Assembly (NCBI GenBank): GCA_964057225.1
Contig: OZ059897.1
Coordinates: forward strand, 13,764,001 to 13,828,000
DNA from: Auanema rhodensis
Lineage: Eukaryota > Nematoda > Chromadorea > Rhabditida > Rhabditidae
Reading direction: 5' to 3'
DNA: 64,000 nucleotides
Shown here: positions 41,445 to 51,187 of the stretch, piece after piece
Numbering within the stretch: the first letter of the stretch is position 1
Layout of the letters: each line of letters begins with the position of its first letter
Position numbers and translations under genes: made by a program
Notes under the pieces: generated by a model
Seen by the model: only the letters and a program-made list of their open reading frames with translations
What the model was told of the DNA's origin: nothing
The model's database searches: none

Positions 41445-41816
41445 CTAGAATATGTTTTTCACTTGATCCTGAGGAGCTACTGGAGATACATGTGGATAGT
41501 TTGAAGATCTAACAAATATATCATCATCTATATAGGAGTAGCTGTAGTCAGTATTCTAAACTTATGGTAAGAAAGGCATTTGCTCTTATATTACCTCGGA
41601 GCAAATACTGTATTCACTTTTATTAAACATGTAACAATATTGTGATAATGGTACTTCGTCCTATAAAAATAAATGCTATATTTTATATTTTTAAAACACA
41701 CACTAAATCCAGATTATTATGTTCGAATATATAGAAACTGTTATTCTAAAAAAAATGGCAAATAAAAATGTTTTGAAAAATGATGATACCAAATTATCCA
41801 GCTCTATTCCCGACAT
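41445..41816 (-). CDS. small four-exon gene or 3' exons, function unknown
   Basis: Minus-strand exons in consistent phase: MSGIELDNL (ATG at 41816), NNSFYIFEHNNLDL after TTTTTTTTAG, DEVPLSQYCYMFNKSEYSIC after TTTTTATAG, and NTDYSYSYIDDDIFVRSSNY continuing to APQDQVKNIF. The sum is about 81 residues, rich in Tyr, Ser, Asp and Asn. Introns are of the usual 40-60 bp. No domain is recognised. It lies downstream of the Aurora kinase on the same strand, so it may be a co-transcribed small gene. The first exon is the weakest part. Confidence 0.4.
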
Positions 41817-42091
41817 ATCAACCGCTTACAGATCGAACTTACTAATAAATGAAAACGTAAAATCTATTATGCTGATTAAAATATATTTTTTAATTCGTTA
41901 GTGAAGCATTAATGAATTCGTTTGGTTTCAATTCATATGCATATAAATCCAATATATTCCGGTTTACAACATTAGAAAAATTTAAAATATACTACTTAAA
42001 TTAACTATCCGAGATTTAAATGAATACTTCCTTTCAGAAAAATGAGCAGTAAAAAACTTTTGAAATTTAATATTCAAACATGTTTTGCTGT

Positions 42092-42211
42092 TTACTGTTT
42101 TGTACGATAATCACAATTACGTTTAGGTTTATAAATGTTTCCACTTTCCGGAAACCTTGTTGGTTTTGAAAGCACAGTACCATCAACATCCGTCTCATCA
42201 AGGAAAAAGAT
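42092..42211 (-). CDS. orphan coding exon
   Basis: After an AAAATAG acceptor the minus strand reads 39 codons, including LDETDVDGTVLSKPTRFPES and GNIYKPKRNCDYRTKQ, then stop. It is protein-like and not repetitive. No in-frame ATG exon is visible between it and the Aurora stop at 42495. A GTAAAC donor overlaps the stop, so the exon might continue elsewhere. Its relation to the exons at 41445-41816 is unclear. Confidence 0.35.
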   Translation of the reverse strand: MFFLDETDVDGTVLSKPTRFPESGNIYKPKRNCDYRTKQ

Positions 42212-42494
42212 CTATTTTAGATGAACATAAAGATAAATAGTTATATTGCTAATACTGACAAATATTCTTATATGAAGCCCAATTTTAGTCTTTAGAATTT
42301 TCAGATTTAATAGTAATAGCAATCTTATTGAATAGTATAGAATTTTTTTTAAATCCAGTGAAATTAATGCATCTAAAATTATAACGAGAAATTTTATTTG
42401 ACAAAATATAAGAAATAGATGTTAAATTATAGTTAACATTACATATTGAACCCCCCGTTTATTTTTTTGCGATGACGCAATTGGGCAGGGAGTG

Positions 42495-43930
42495 TTATTT
42501 GCGGACCTTCCTTGCTTCAACATGTTTATGAACCCAAGGATGCTGCATTACCTTAAAGAATCAAACACATAGAAAGAGCAAAGGTAAAGGTAAAACTGTA
42601 CTTGTTCTAAACTGATTCGATCTTCCGGCCTTCTTTGTAATAATTTACTTATCAAATCTCGCGCTCCTGGACTAACAAAAGAGGGGAACGTATAACTTAC
42701 CTAAACAAGAAAAAGTAAAAATATATAACAAAAATACTCACATTGCGAATATTAGCATAAGTTTGATTAGTGTCATCATTTTCAAATGGAGGCCGGCCAA
42801 CTAGAAATTCATAGCACAAAACACCAATTGACCAAATATCAACCTATAATTAAGATATATTTAAAATACATAATTAGAATTGTACAAAATACAAACCATT
42901 GCATTATGTTCTTCACCCACCACCATTTCTGGAGGTAAATAGTCCATTGTTCCACACATAGTTTGACGCCTAAAAAAAAGGTTGGCATATAATATGCAGC
43001 ATTTAAATACTTGTTGATTCCAGCATGCACACTCCAGCCAAAATCGGCTATTTTTAGTTCACCCAATGAGCCTAAGAGTAAATTTTCTGGTTTAATATCT
43101 CGATGAATTACATTCTTATGGTGACAATATGACAGAGCATCGGCTATTTGATACATATACTAAATATTACTAAATTATAAAGAATTAAAACCAAAAAGCA
43201 TTACCACAGCAGATGACTCCTCGTCAAAACGGCCTTTATTTTGTAAATATTTGTACATTTCACCGTTCACAGCATATTCAAGAACAAGATATACTTTTTT
43301 GCCATCCCAAAAGTACGTGTGCAACCGTAGCACATTAGGATGTCTGAAAAATACATTAAAACATATGAAAACAACATAAGTTAACAAATATATACCTTAA
43401 ATGAGTCTGAATATCTATTTCACGGCATAGTTGGTGCTCTACTTTAGAGCTAACTAATTGACTTTTGAAAAGAACCTGTTGAATTTAAATGTATCTCAAT
43501 TTCAGAAAATATCATACTTTAACAGCTACTAACAGATTATTGAACATAGGTGCCCGTGCAACATAAACACTTCCGAATTTTCCTTTCCCTAATGGGCGAC
43601 CAATCTCAAAATCCTTTAGATTGAAATAACTAAAAACAATTTGTAATAATAAATATTTGTAATTCTCTTAAGAAAATAAAAAAAACCTACCCTCCATAAT
43701 CTGAAGTGAATGATCTTTGATAAAAGTTTTTTTCATCATCTGTAAGACTCCCCACACTTCTTTTTTTCTACGTTGAAAATATTTTAAAGAATAAAGCAAA
43801 GCTATTTTCATACCTTATATAACATCCTAGCAATAGATTCGCCCTTTTGTGGAAGAGGATAGTTTTCCAATGGTTCCACAACCACCTTTGAATTGAAAAT
43901 ACTACCAAAGGTGCTACTTGCCTCAGTCAT
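42495..43930 (-). CDS. Aurora-family serine/threonine kinase
   Basis: Mitotic kinase of the Aurora family (A or B/AIR-2 type). The N-terminal region before the kinase domain is short (about 60 residues). Kinase motifs in order: glycine loop [23 protein letters not shown]-type lysine in [22 protein letters not shown], catalytic loop [22 protein letters not shown], and the activation loop [16 protein letters not shown] with the threonine of the Aurora autophosphorylation site. The domain ends [20 protein letters not shown] and the protein stops at EARKVRK. Start codon at 43930, one base after a TTTGTAG acceptor. It shares a 416-bp divergent promoter region with the plus-strand gene at 44347. 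I lean to the B type because of the short N-terminus, but INCENP/TPX2 specificity cannot be read here. Confidence 0.93.
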
Positions 43931-44346
43931 TCTACAAATACAAAAATAAATATTATAATAAACAAAATAAATCTAATTTACAATAAGCGCTTTAAAAACA
44001 TAGAAAGCTTGGAAATGTTATGCTAATTATTTTTTTAAAATTCCCGCCAGAACAAATCAATCCCACCACGAATACTGTGGGCGTGGCTTAAGAAGGTTTG
44101 GATAACATACAGTATTGTAGCATCAGGATGCTTACTGTAGATGAATATTTTTAGAAAAGTTGTTTAGAGCAATAGTAAAAGTTTTATTTACACTGGGTGA
44201 ACTAGATCGAATACACAATATACATACCAATAACATTCAACTCAACAAGCTCTTGACGTAAATTTTTCCACGTGAAATTCATTATTGGTTGCATAATTTT
44301 AATCGTTCGGCTGTTTTTGTGGCATATATAGCTGGAATCAATTAAA
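43931..44346. promoter_or_regulatory. divergent promoter between the Aurora kinase and the type I membrane protein
   Basis: Both genes point outward from this 416-bp gap. At 44040-44049 the sequence ATTCCCGCCA resembles an E2F/DP site (TTCCCGCC), and GTGGGCGTGG at about 44088-44097 resembles a KLF/Sp-type GC box. An E2F site would fit cell-cycle expression of an Aurora kinase. Matches are by eye. Confidence 0.35.
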
Positions 44347-46654
44347 ATGACAAAAGTTATATTTATGCTTTTATGCTGTGTAAGTTCTTTAAATTAGCTT
44401 TTAATTAAATAATAGAAAACATGAAGATAGTTACCACATATTCGGGATCTTCGGAAATCTTATTTGATACTTCTGATACATTTGAGCCCTGGTTAAATTA
44501 TGATTGTGGAGACAATGTCTATTTCAAGTCTCGTACTGGTGTTAAAGTTAAAAACAACGTTGAGTTAGTAAGCTGGCAAAAAATAAAAATAAAAAAACAT
44601 TTCAGATGCTTTCTTGATCCACTTTATTTAACCTTTCTTAATGTTGGTAGTGACCCTCTGCCTAAACCTAACATCTATGCGTCATACGGCGTTTCGGAGA
44701 GAGATACATGTAAAAAGTATTCCTTTTACTCCTTAATGTTGTCATTATACCAATTTTAGCTTTATGGTTTGCGAAGCAAGACAACAATTATCCATGAAAA
44801 ACTGTCTAGAGAGTATGTTCATGAAAGTTTATGATTTCACTGCTGATCAAATATTCGAAACAATGGTTTGACTCGCTCCGTATTTCTTTATTTTAAATTT
44901 TCTAAGGTGGTTCCTAAAATATCACTTGTATATTCTCTCGACCCTCATTGTACATATGAGTACAGACATGAAACAGGGAAACAAATCACGAGATTTCATA
45001 GGTACTACATTTGAATAAAATATTTGACTTGTTATGTGGCAGATGGAGAACGCCAGATTATTTATCAATTTACCAAAATCTGTCATTAGGAGATCTCCAA
45101 GTTCATAGCGATGGTAAAGACCTGTTCATTAAAACAGAAGCTATTGAAGATCCTAAAACGGTTGGTAAAGTATAACAATTTTTTTTAGAAATCATTTAGA
45201 ATCCACATAAACGAGTAGAATTACAAGAAAAATTTGAATTTGTTACCGATTCTTTTGATCAAGAAGTTGCTAAGTCATATAAGTTTGACAAATTAAAGCC
45301 TTGCAATAGTTTGTACGTTCTTTCTCAATAATATTTTTTAACCAATTTATGAACCCAATTTAAGATGTGACTATGGACAAATGATTACTTACAATGTTAG
45401 TGCAGATTCCATTTTTCATTTTAAACTTCACGTGAAGAAATCATGCGATTGGTTTGGCATAAGTACTTTAATTATTTCAAGAAACTAATTTTAGGGTTGC
45501 CTTTTGCTCTGTGCATACTCGAACAAGATCTGGACGATATTGCGAAAAGAGTGACACTACAATTTTATCGTTGCGCAATGATGTAGTATTTTTCTCCTCT
45601 TCCCGTTAGTTCATAAAAAGTTTCTGAATTCGACAAATCTTCCAGCGATTGCTATACCATTGAAAATGCAAACAGGAAAATTTGGTAATGATTTTTCGTT
45701 GATTGAATTAACAAAACTAGAAAGTGGAATGGTATATTTTTAAATTATGTTATGTTCAAACTTTCTATGAAACAGATTGCAATAACTAACTCATTGCGAC
45801 AAAGAGCTATAAACAGACATGTTGAAAATCGAAATAGTGAATCTTTAACTTTTCTATTTCCACAATCAGACTGTTTGAAGGAAAATTTAGGAATCGAAAC
45901 GGTAAATAATTACAGAAATCTTTAATCATGCATGTCCAGAATGTGAGTAATGGGCGTGTGTACATACAAGTATCAGAAGATCCAAAGAAAATCAAAGCAA
46001 GCCCAACTTTAGCGAAGTTAGCTGAAGTGACAAAGGCCAAAAAAGTTGTTATAAAAACGGTACAATATTTTCGATAAATTCCGATCTTTAAAATATTTAA
46101 AGACAACAGCAGATCCGCTTTCTCTTACTGTAGCACCTACAAAAGCACTTAACATGTATGCTGGCAACGGTAGAGGTTATAACATTTATAGTTATGTTTT
46201 TTTTACTTATAGAGGTGGCTGTCTCTCTGAAATTAGCTTATCATGGATGGTCGGCATGGGCTATTTTCTTTGGATTCTTAACAGGAACTATAACTGGTGG
46301 TTTGGGGTTAGCAGGTTCTTTATATATGCTGCGACGTTCAATGTATACCAGCTGGTATCAAACTATAAAAAAATCAATAAAAGTGTTACTTCCTCTTTAG
46401 GTATCGAGGAATGCATAAGTTCTATGGACGTGATTCTTCAATGGAATCTACAGTGGGAGTTACTGTTGCAGGTGGTTCACACGGCAAGAAACCTAACTTT
46501 AAGAAATTCAGAGAGTATAGTACAAAGCAGCATGGGCTCAATAGCTTCTGCAGTATCAACTGTTGGCTCTGATATGTCTAATGTGGCTTCGACTGTTTTA
46601 CCAACTCAATCGCTCAATTTGGCAACGCCATCATCAAAAAAGAGAAAATATTAA
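44347..46654 (+). CDS. type I membrane protein, Cys-containing ectodomain, family not recognised
   Basis: Start MTKVIFMLLCC, then splice (44379|44427) to IVTTYSGSSEILF: together a signal peptide. The ectodomain continues in small exons with scattered Cys (NYDCGDNVYFK, DPHCTYEYRHETG, CDYGQMITYNVSADS, SVHTRTRSGRYC) and N-glycosylation sites. One membrane helix (HGWSAWAIFFGFLTGTITGG) lies near the C-terminus, after VKKAK-type Lys-rich sequence. The cytosolic tail joins RRSMYRGMHKFYGRDSSMES via a GTATAC donor, then skips a 40-bp intron (46472-46511) to SIVQSSMGSIASAV and ends ATPSSKKRKY. I assign no function. The exon 2/3 junction (about 44563/44606) uses a GTTAGT donor to keep frame. It ends 12 bp from the stop of the convergent FANCM-like gene. 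Confidence 0.65.
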
Positions 46655-46666
46655 ATAATTGAACAA

Positions 46667-49600
46667 TTATTGTTTATTCCAGTAAATGTTGAGCTTGTCT
46701 AATAGAGTTCTATATTTACGGATCTTCTCTTGATTTACCAACGACGTATTGTAATTATACTGACGTCGTTTTCGTGTCAGCTCACAATCTTCATCTCTCA
46801 AAATTCGGATTAATGATTGGCTCAAACCGGTGCGGAAAGAGAAATTCGATTGTCGATTGCATGAAGCCCAGTTTTCAAATGTTATCTTAGCGAAATAATT
46901 TGGTGGATAAACCTAGAACAGAAATTCGTCGCTAAAAAAAAAGATGTGTTACCTGTCCTAGAACAAGTCGTTTCGAAAATAAGCCTGACAGAGGAGTGCA
47001 ATTAGAGCCATGAAGTTTTTCGAAAATTTCACGTTCTTCGTCTGTCAAATATTCCGTACATTTTCTAAGATTAATTATAAAACTAAATTAATTTTGATCA
47101 AATGTTTACTGTTTGGAAACAAGACTGTTCGTTTTACCAGCCGTTTTTTTAACATTCTTAGGAAAAGATGATTTAAGTTCAGCTAATTTGGAAGGAAGAA
47201 CTACAAACAAATCTGGATTCAATTTTAATCGACTCGGTTCAAACTTGAAGTCATATCTAAAAAAAAAAACCAATTCTATATCACGAATATTTTTACTTAT
47301 CAACAACTCCTTCTCGTCCTCCCAAGCTTCTTCGGGCAGGAGCTTCATCTACTGCTCGAATTAATCTTCCATCGGATGATCTCTTGAATAATATCTTTGT
47401 TAAGTAATGAGAATATAAAAAACCAATTTCTCAAACGATTCACTAAGTACAGCCACATGCTCTATGACCTCGTGTTCCAGCAAGCAAATTGCTCTGTGGT
47501 AAATATTCGGCATGGTGAGGACTTTATTAGTAATACCTTCGTTCAGCAGCCATTACAAACCTTAACCCATTAGAGGTAAAGGTATCCAGTGCTGAAAGAC
47601 TGTTTTCCAAACATAGAGGTAGAATCAAAATAAGATTTTTGGCCTGAAGAAACAGTTCACATTGTTTTTAAATTTGGACTTACTTGACAAAATACACCTG
47701 AAGTTCGTTTGACCGACATCGTAGTGACATTTGGAAAACCTTGAAAAAAGAATATGCATCAAGAAATAAATGCTATCTTACTGAGACCAAAAGGATCATC
47801 CGATATAAGTCGAACATCGGCATGTTCCAACCCAATCAAAGACTCGGCAACACACCGAGCAGAAGCAAAATCATAGCATAAAATAACTCCTTGGGTAGGT
47901 AAGCCTGCATAGAATTTACTATATTAGAAATTACATATAAAAAAGAAGTATACCTGTTTTTATCCACTGACAGATTTGATCTCGTATGATTAAATACTTG
48001 ACGTGACTAGCATAAATTTTTTCTTTGTTATTTTTTTCGTCTAAATTACATAAAAATTTATTACCAACAAAAAAACAGACACAAAGAATATAATACCTTG
48101 AAATGTAGAATACTCATTCTGAATTTTGTTAAAGATTCTAGAAATTTTCTTGTCACTTAAAATAAATAGTTGCAAGTCCTCAGATTGCTGATTATTTTGA
48201 GGATCATTCAAGAAATCTATAAAAAAACGAAAACAATGTGAAATTTATTTTTTATTACCTGTCATATAGAGCCACAAAGCTCTGGGTCCAAACAAAACTA
48301 ACACCTTATACATTTCAAAGAAAAAGTGAAATATGTTATACTGTTTTAGTAAAGAAGTGGGCAGTGGATCACCCTGAAAAAGTATTAATAAATATTTTAA
48401 AAAAATGCAATATATACAAATAAATCCCATTTTATATGAAAAATATCCATTAAATCGGTACTCGGAAGATTGTAGTGATCTTTAAATTGTTCAATAAGTG
48501 GTTTTAAAATCTGAAGCAATGTATATACTACACTGGATTTCACTAGCAAAACCTCTTCTAAATGCTTCATCACATACGTTATCCCCGATGTTAGATCAGA
48601 GTCTTTCCATAGTGACGAAACTATACCAATAGGAACAGCATCACATCTAGCATTAAAAAAAAGAAACGTCACATGCCAATTTGATATACCTAAACATTGC
48701 ATCCAACCCAGAAGGTTCTTCCCATTGTGATAGAAGCAACGACGTAATGAGTTGCTGTCTTTTTGATATAGAAGACGTACGACGGGATCCATCAGGTAAT
48801 GAAGGTATTGAAACAATAAGTCTGAATGTTACCTAAAATGCAGAATGCAATTGCGTTCAATATAAATATATCAGTACTCCCGTAGAAACTAAAGGGCCAA
48901 CAATTTTCTTTTGTTTTGAAACATTTTCACCAGGATCCATATGCAGAACTAAACAACGTATTTTATTGCAAAAGGAAGGCTCATTCTCAACAACTTTGGT
49001 CATGCACTGAAAAGGTAACTGTTAAAAAATAGAACAAATAAAACAAACCTGAATGGTAGTTACAATAACTTTTCCATTTTTCTCCGAAAGTTTTTTAAAA
49101 TTTTGATACGCTGGTATAAGGGTTATCTACGATTATCGAATTATCAATAAAATCTGAATGTTACTAACATCAGAATCTGATAGGTTATTTTCTAAGCAAA
49201 TTTGAATAAAATCTTCAGCCGATTCCATTGAAGAATAACAAAACACAACACGTGATTCCGCAAACCATCTGAAGATTCTGATTTGCAGAAAAGGACAAAA
49301 AATAAACCTCAGAAAATTAACGAATACCACAGACACTATGAAGTTTGTTGATATGCTGAATGGTAAACTAATACATGTGTTTTGAGATATACAGGATTTG
49401 ATCAAATGAAACTAAAATGAAGTGTGAATGTAAAAAAGGTAAACTTTCTAACTTCATATGAGCGGATATGCTGCTTTATAGGGAAGAGAATTGTTTTACC
49501 ATTTTCTTCATTGAAAGATAATCCTCCTAATATATGATTTCTATATATTCAATTATTGAAGTAATTTTAATTGCATAATCCTACATATTTCCTGAAACTT

Positions 49601-49989
49601 TACCAGATCCTGAGGTGTTGTTATAAGAGAATGGTGATAACTTAGAGAATCTCTGAACGAAGAAACTATTGAGAAAAACAAGGTAAATTTATTTACCGCT
49701 CCATTCGGAGAGAATTTGGAATCTACAAAGCATACGCTTTAATCTATTGAAAAAAAACCTTTTACAATTACTCTTCTGTTGATAGCGAGGAGTCCCACAT
49801 TTAGGATTTGTAAAGCTATGGGTAGGTGCATCTTCAGCTAAGGTTATAACATCTATATGCAAAAGAAAAATATGGTGAGAAAATGAAAAACAAACCAGGT
49901 TGTTTGGTTTTTTGCTCATTCTTTGTTGTTTGTTGTTTTTGCCATAGTTCAACAATAGAAGCTGTCCTTGATTGCTTTTTTGGAGGCAT
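46667..49989 (-). CDS. FANCM: FANCM-like protein with degenerate helicase motifs
   Basis: Many small exons, roughly 800-850 residues. The N-terminus has SRTASIVELWQKQ, similar in place to the RTLFQTW start of FANCM. The scaffold follows FANCM step by step: FPIKQHIRSYE (family YPTNCPVRDYQ); NTCISLPFSISTNFIVSVVF then VNFLRWF (family NTLVCLPTGLGKT...NFYRWF); IRCLVLHMDPGE (family IKCLVIDEAHKA); FRLIVSIPSLPD (family FRILALSATPG); VTTMSVKRTSGVF (family V-GEEGLDI); DTFTSNGLR then RRAICLLEHEVIEH (family QRMGRTGR then GRIVIILSEGREE). Hence Walker A, DEAH, SAT, V and VI are all lost. The tail keeps FEPSRLKLNPDLF, YLTDEEREIFEKLH and a FENWASC...RTGLSQSLIRILRD segment like FANCM's MHF-binding region, then stops; no ERCC4 or HhH module follows. 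Frames are open through all exons, so it is unlikely to be a pseudogene. Some early exon edges (49.5-49.8 kb) are uncertain. Family comparison is from memory. Confidence 0.66.
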
Positions 49990-51187
49990 GCACTATCAAT
50001 ACGAAACTTTGAGCTTTATCAGAAATTATTTCAAATCTAAGTTACTCCCGCGTTGTTCTGGGGCGCTGTTTTCTCCTTTCGAATGGAATGGAGTGTAGTG
50101 TTATATATAATATGTTTTACAGAACAATAGTCACAATTTGATATAGAATTGAATATTTAAGGTTGTTCTGATCAAAAACGAGAATTTATTAAAACATTTT
50201 CGCTCCTTCTTGGGATACTTGTTCGGTGAAAAATATTATTTTAGACTAATTGTATTTCGGTTATTACTCACTATTTGAAGTTGATTTTTTGCCATCCAAA
50301 TCAATGATAAGTAAAAACAGTTTCGCGGACTGGAATATACAATAGAATAGAAAATGATTAATATCTTTTCATTCTGAAAACGATCAAAAGTTCATAATTC
50401 AGCTCGATCTTCTTTACATAATCTTATCAGAGATTTTATATCAATTTTTTCTCATTATAACTGTTCTGCATTCAACCCAATAATTTTCACATTTTAAGTG
50501 TTTATCATTAATCTAATTGGTTTTTAATCTTTGTTTTGTGACTGCATGATTCAAATACTAATATAAAACTGTTTACATCAATATGTTCTGTTTTATTTCA
50601 AGTTCAAAATTAGTCTACCTTTATTTATATAATGAAAATTCACTTTCTTCTATTGTATAGAACGCATGACCATATGGCTACGCTGTATTTTGATCTTATC
50701 ATACTGTCAAGGTTCTATCATTATCTCTGTCTGCGATTCAGTATATCTGACTTAATTCGATATTGTTATCTATTCAATATTAAAAAAATCAATAAAATTC
50801 TAATAAGGTTTCAAATATCTTAATTCTTTCGGCAAGATTAGGATGTCAAGCCTAAATGTTTGACTTTATTTTTTATAATAATTATCAAAAACATGCTTGA
50901 TAAGGTAAACTAGTCACATGAGCATATTGATTGCTTAAACAATAAATTTGTACATACAAAATTGTATTAGAGCTTAGTTTCGACACTATATTGGTTAAGT
51001 CTTTTTAAAAATATTCTTGTCTTTTTCTATTCTTTGTTCTACCACTGATAACCAAGCAATCAATAAATCACTGTTTGTACCATTCCACAGTTTCTTTTGA
51101 CGATGATTTCCCATTTACACTTAGTTTTAATTTTCGTAATTTTGAATATGAATTTTTTAATCCTTAACTTTACTGAAGTTTTACAGA
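49990..51187. promoter_or_regulatory. divergent intergenic region between FANCM-like gene and PEX5
   Basis: About 1.2 kb with no supported exon; AT-rich apart from a CTCCCGCG-containing patch at about 50045-50070, close to the FANCM-like start. It probably holds both promoters. Confidence 0.4.

Noticed and set aside
42480-42495. Possible longer Aurora C-terminus spliced to the orphan exon at 42211
   Set aside because: The only candidate donor (AAG|GTCCGC) is weak and the kinase already ends at a normal family position.
46401-46654. Two overlapping protein-like frames in the tail of the type I membrane protein, suggesting a frameshift or dual coding
   Set aside because: A GTATAC donor at the end of the membrane exon and a 40-bp intron (46472-46511, GTGGTT...AAATTCAG) connect the first frame to the second cleanly.
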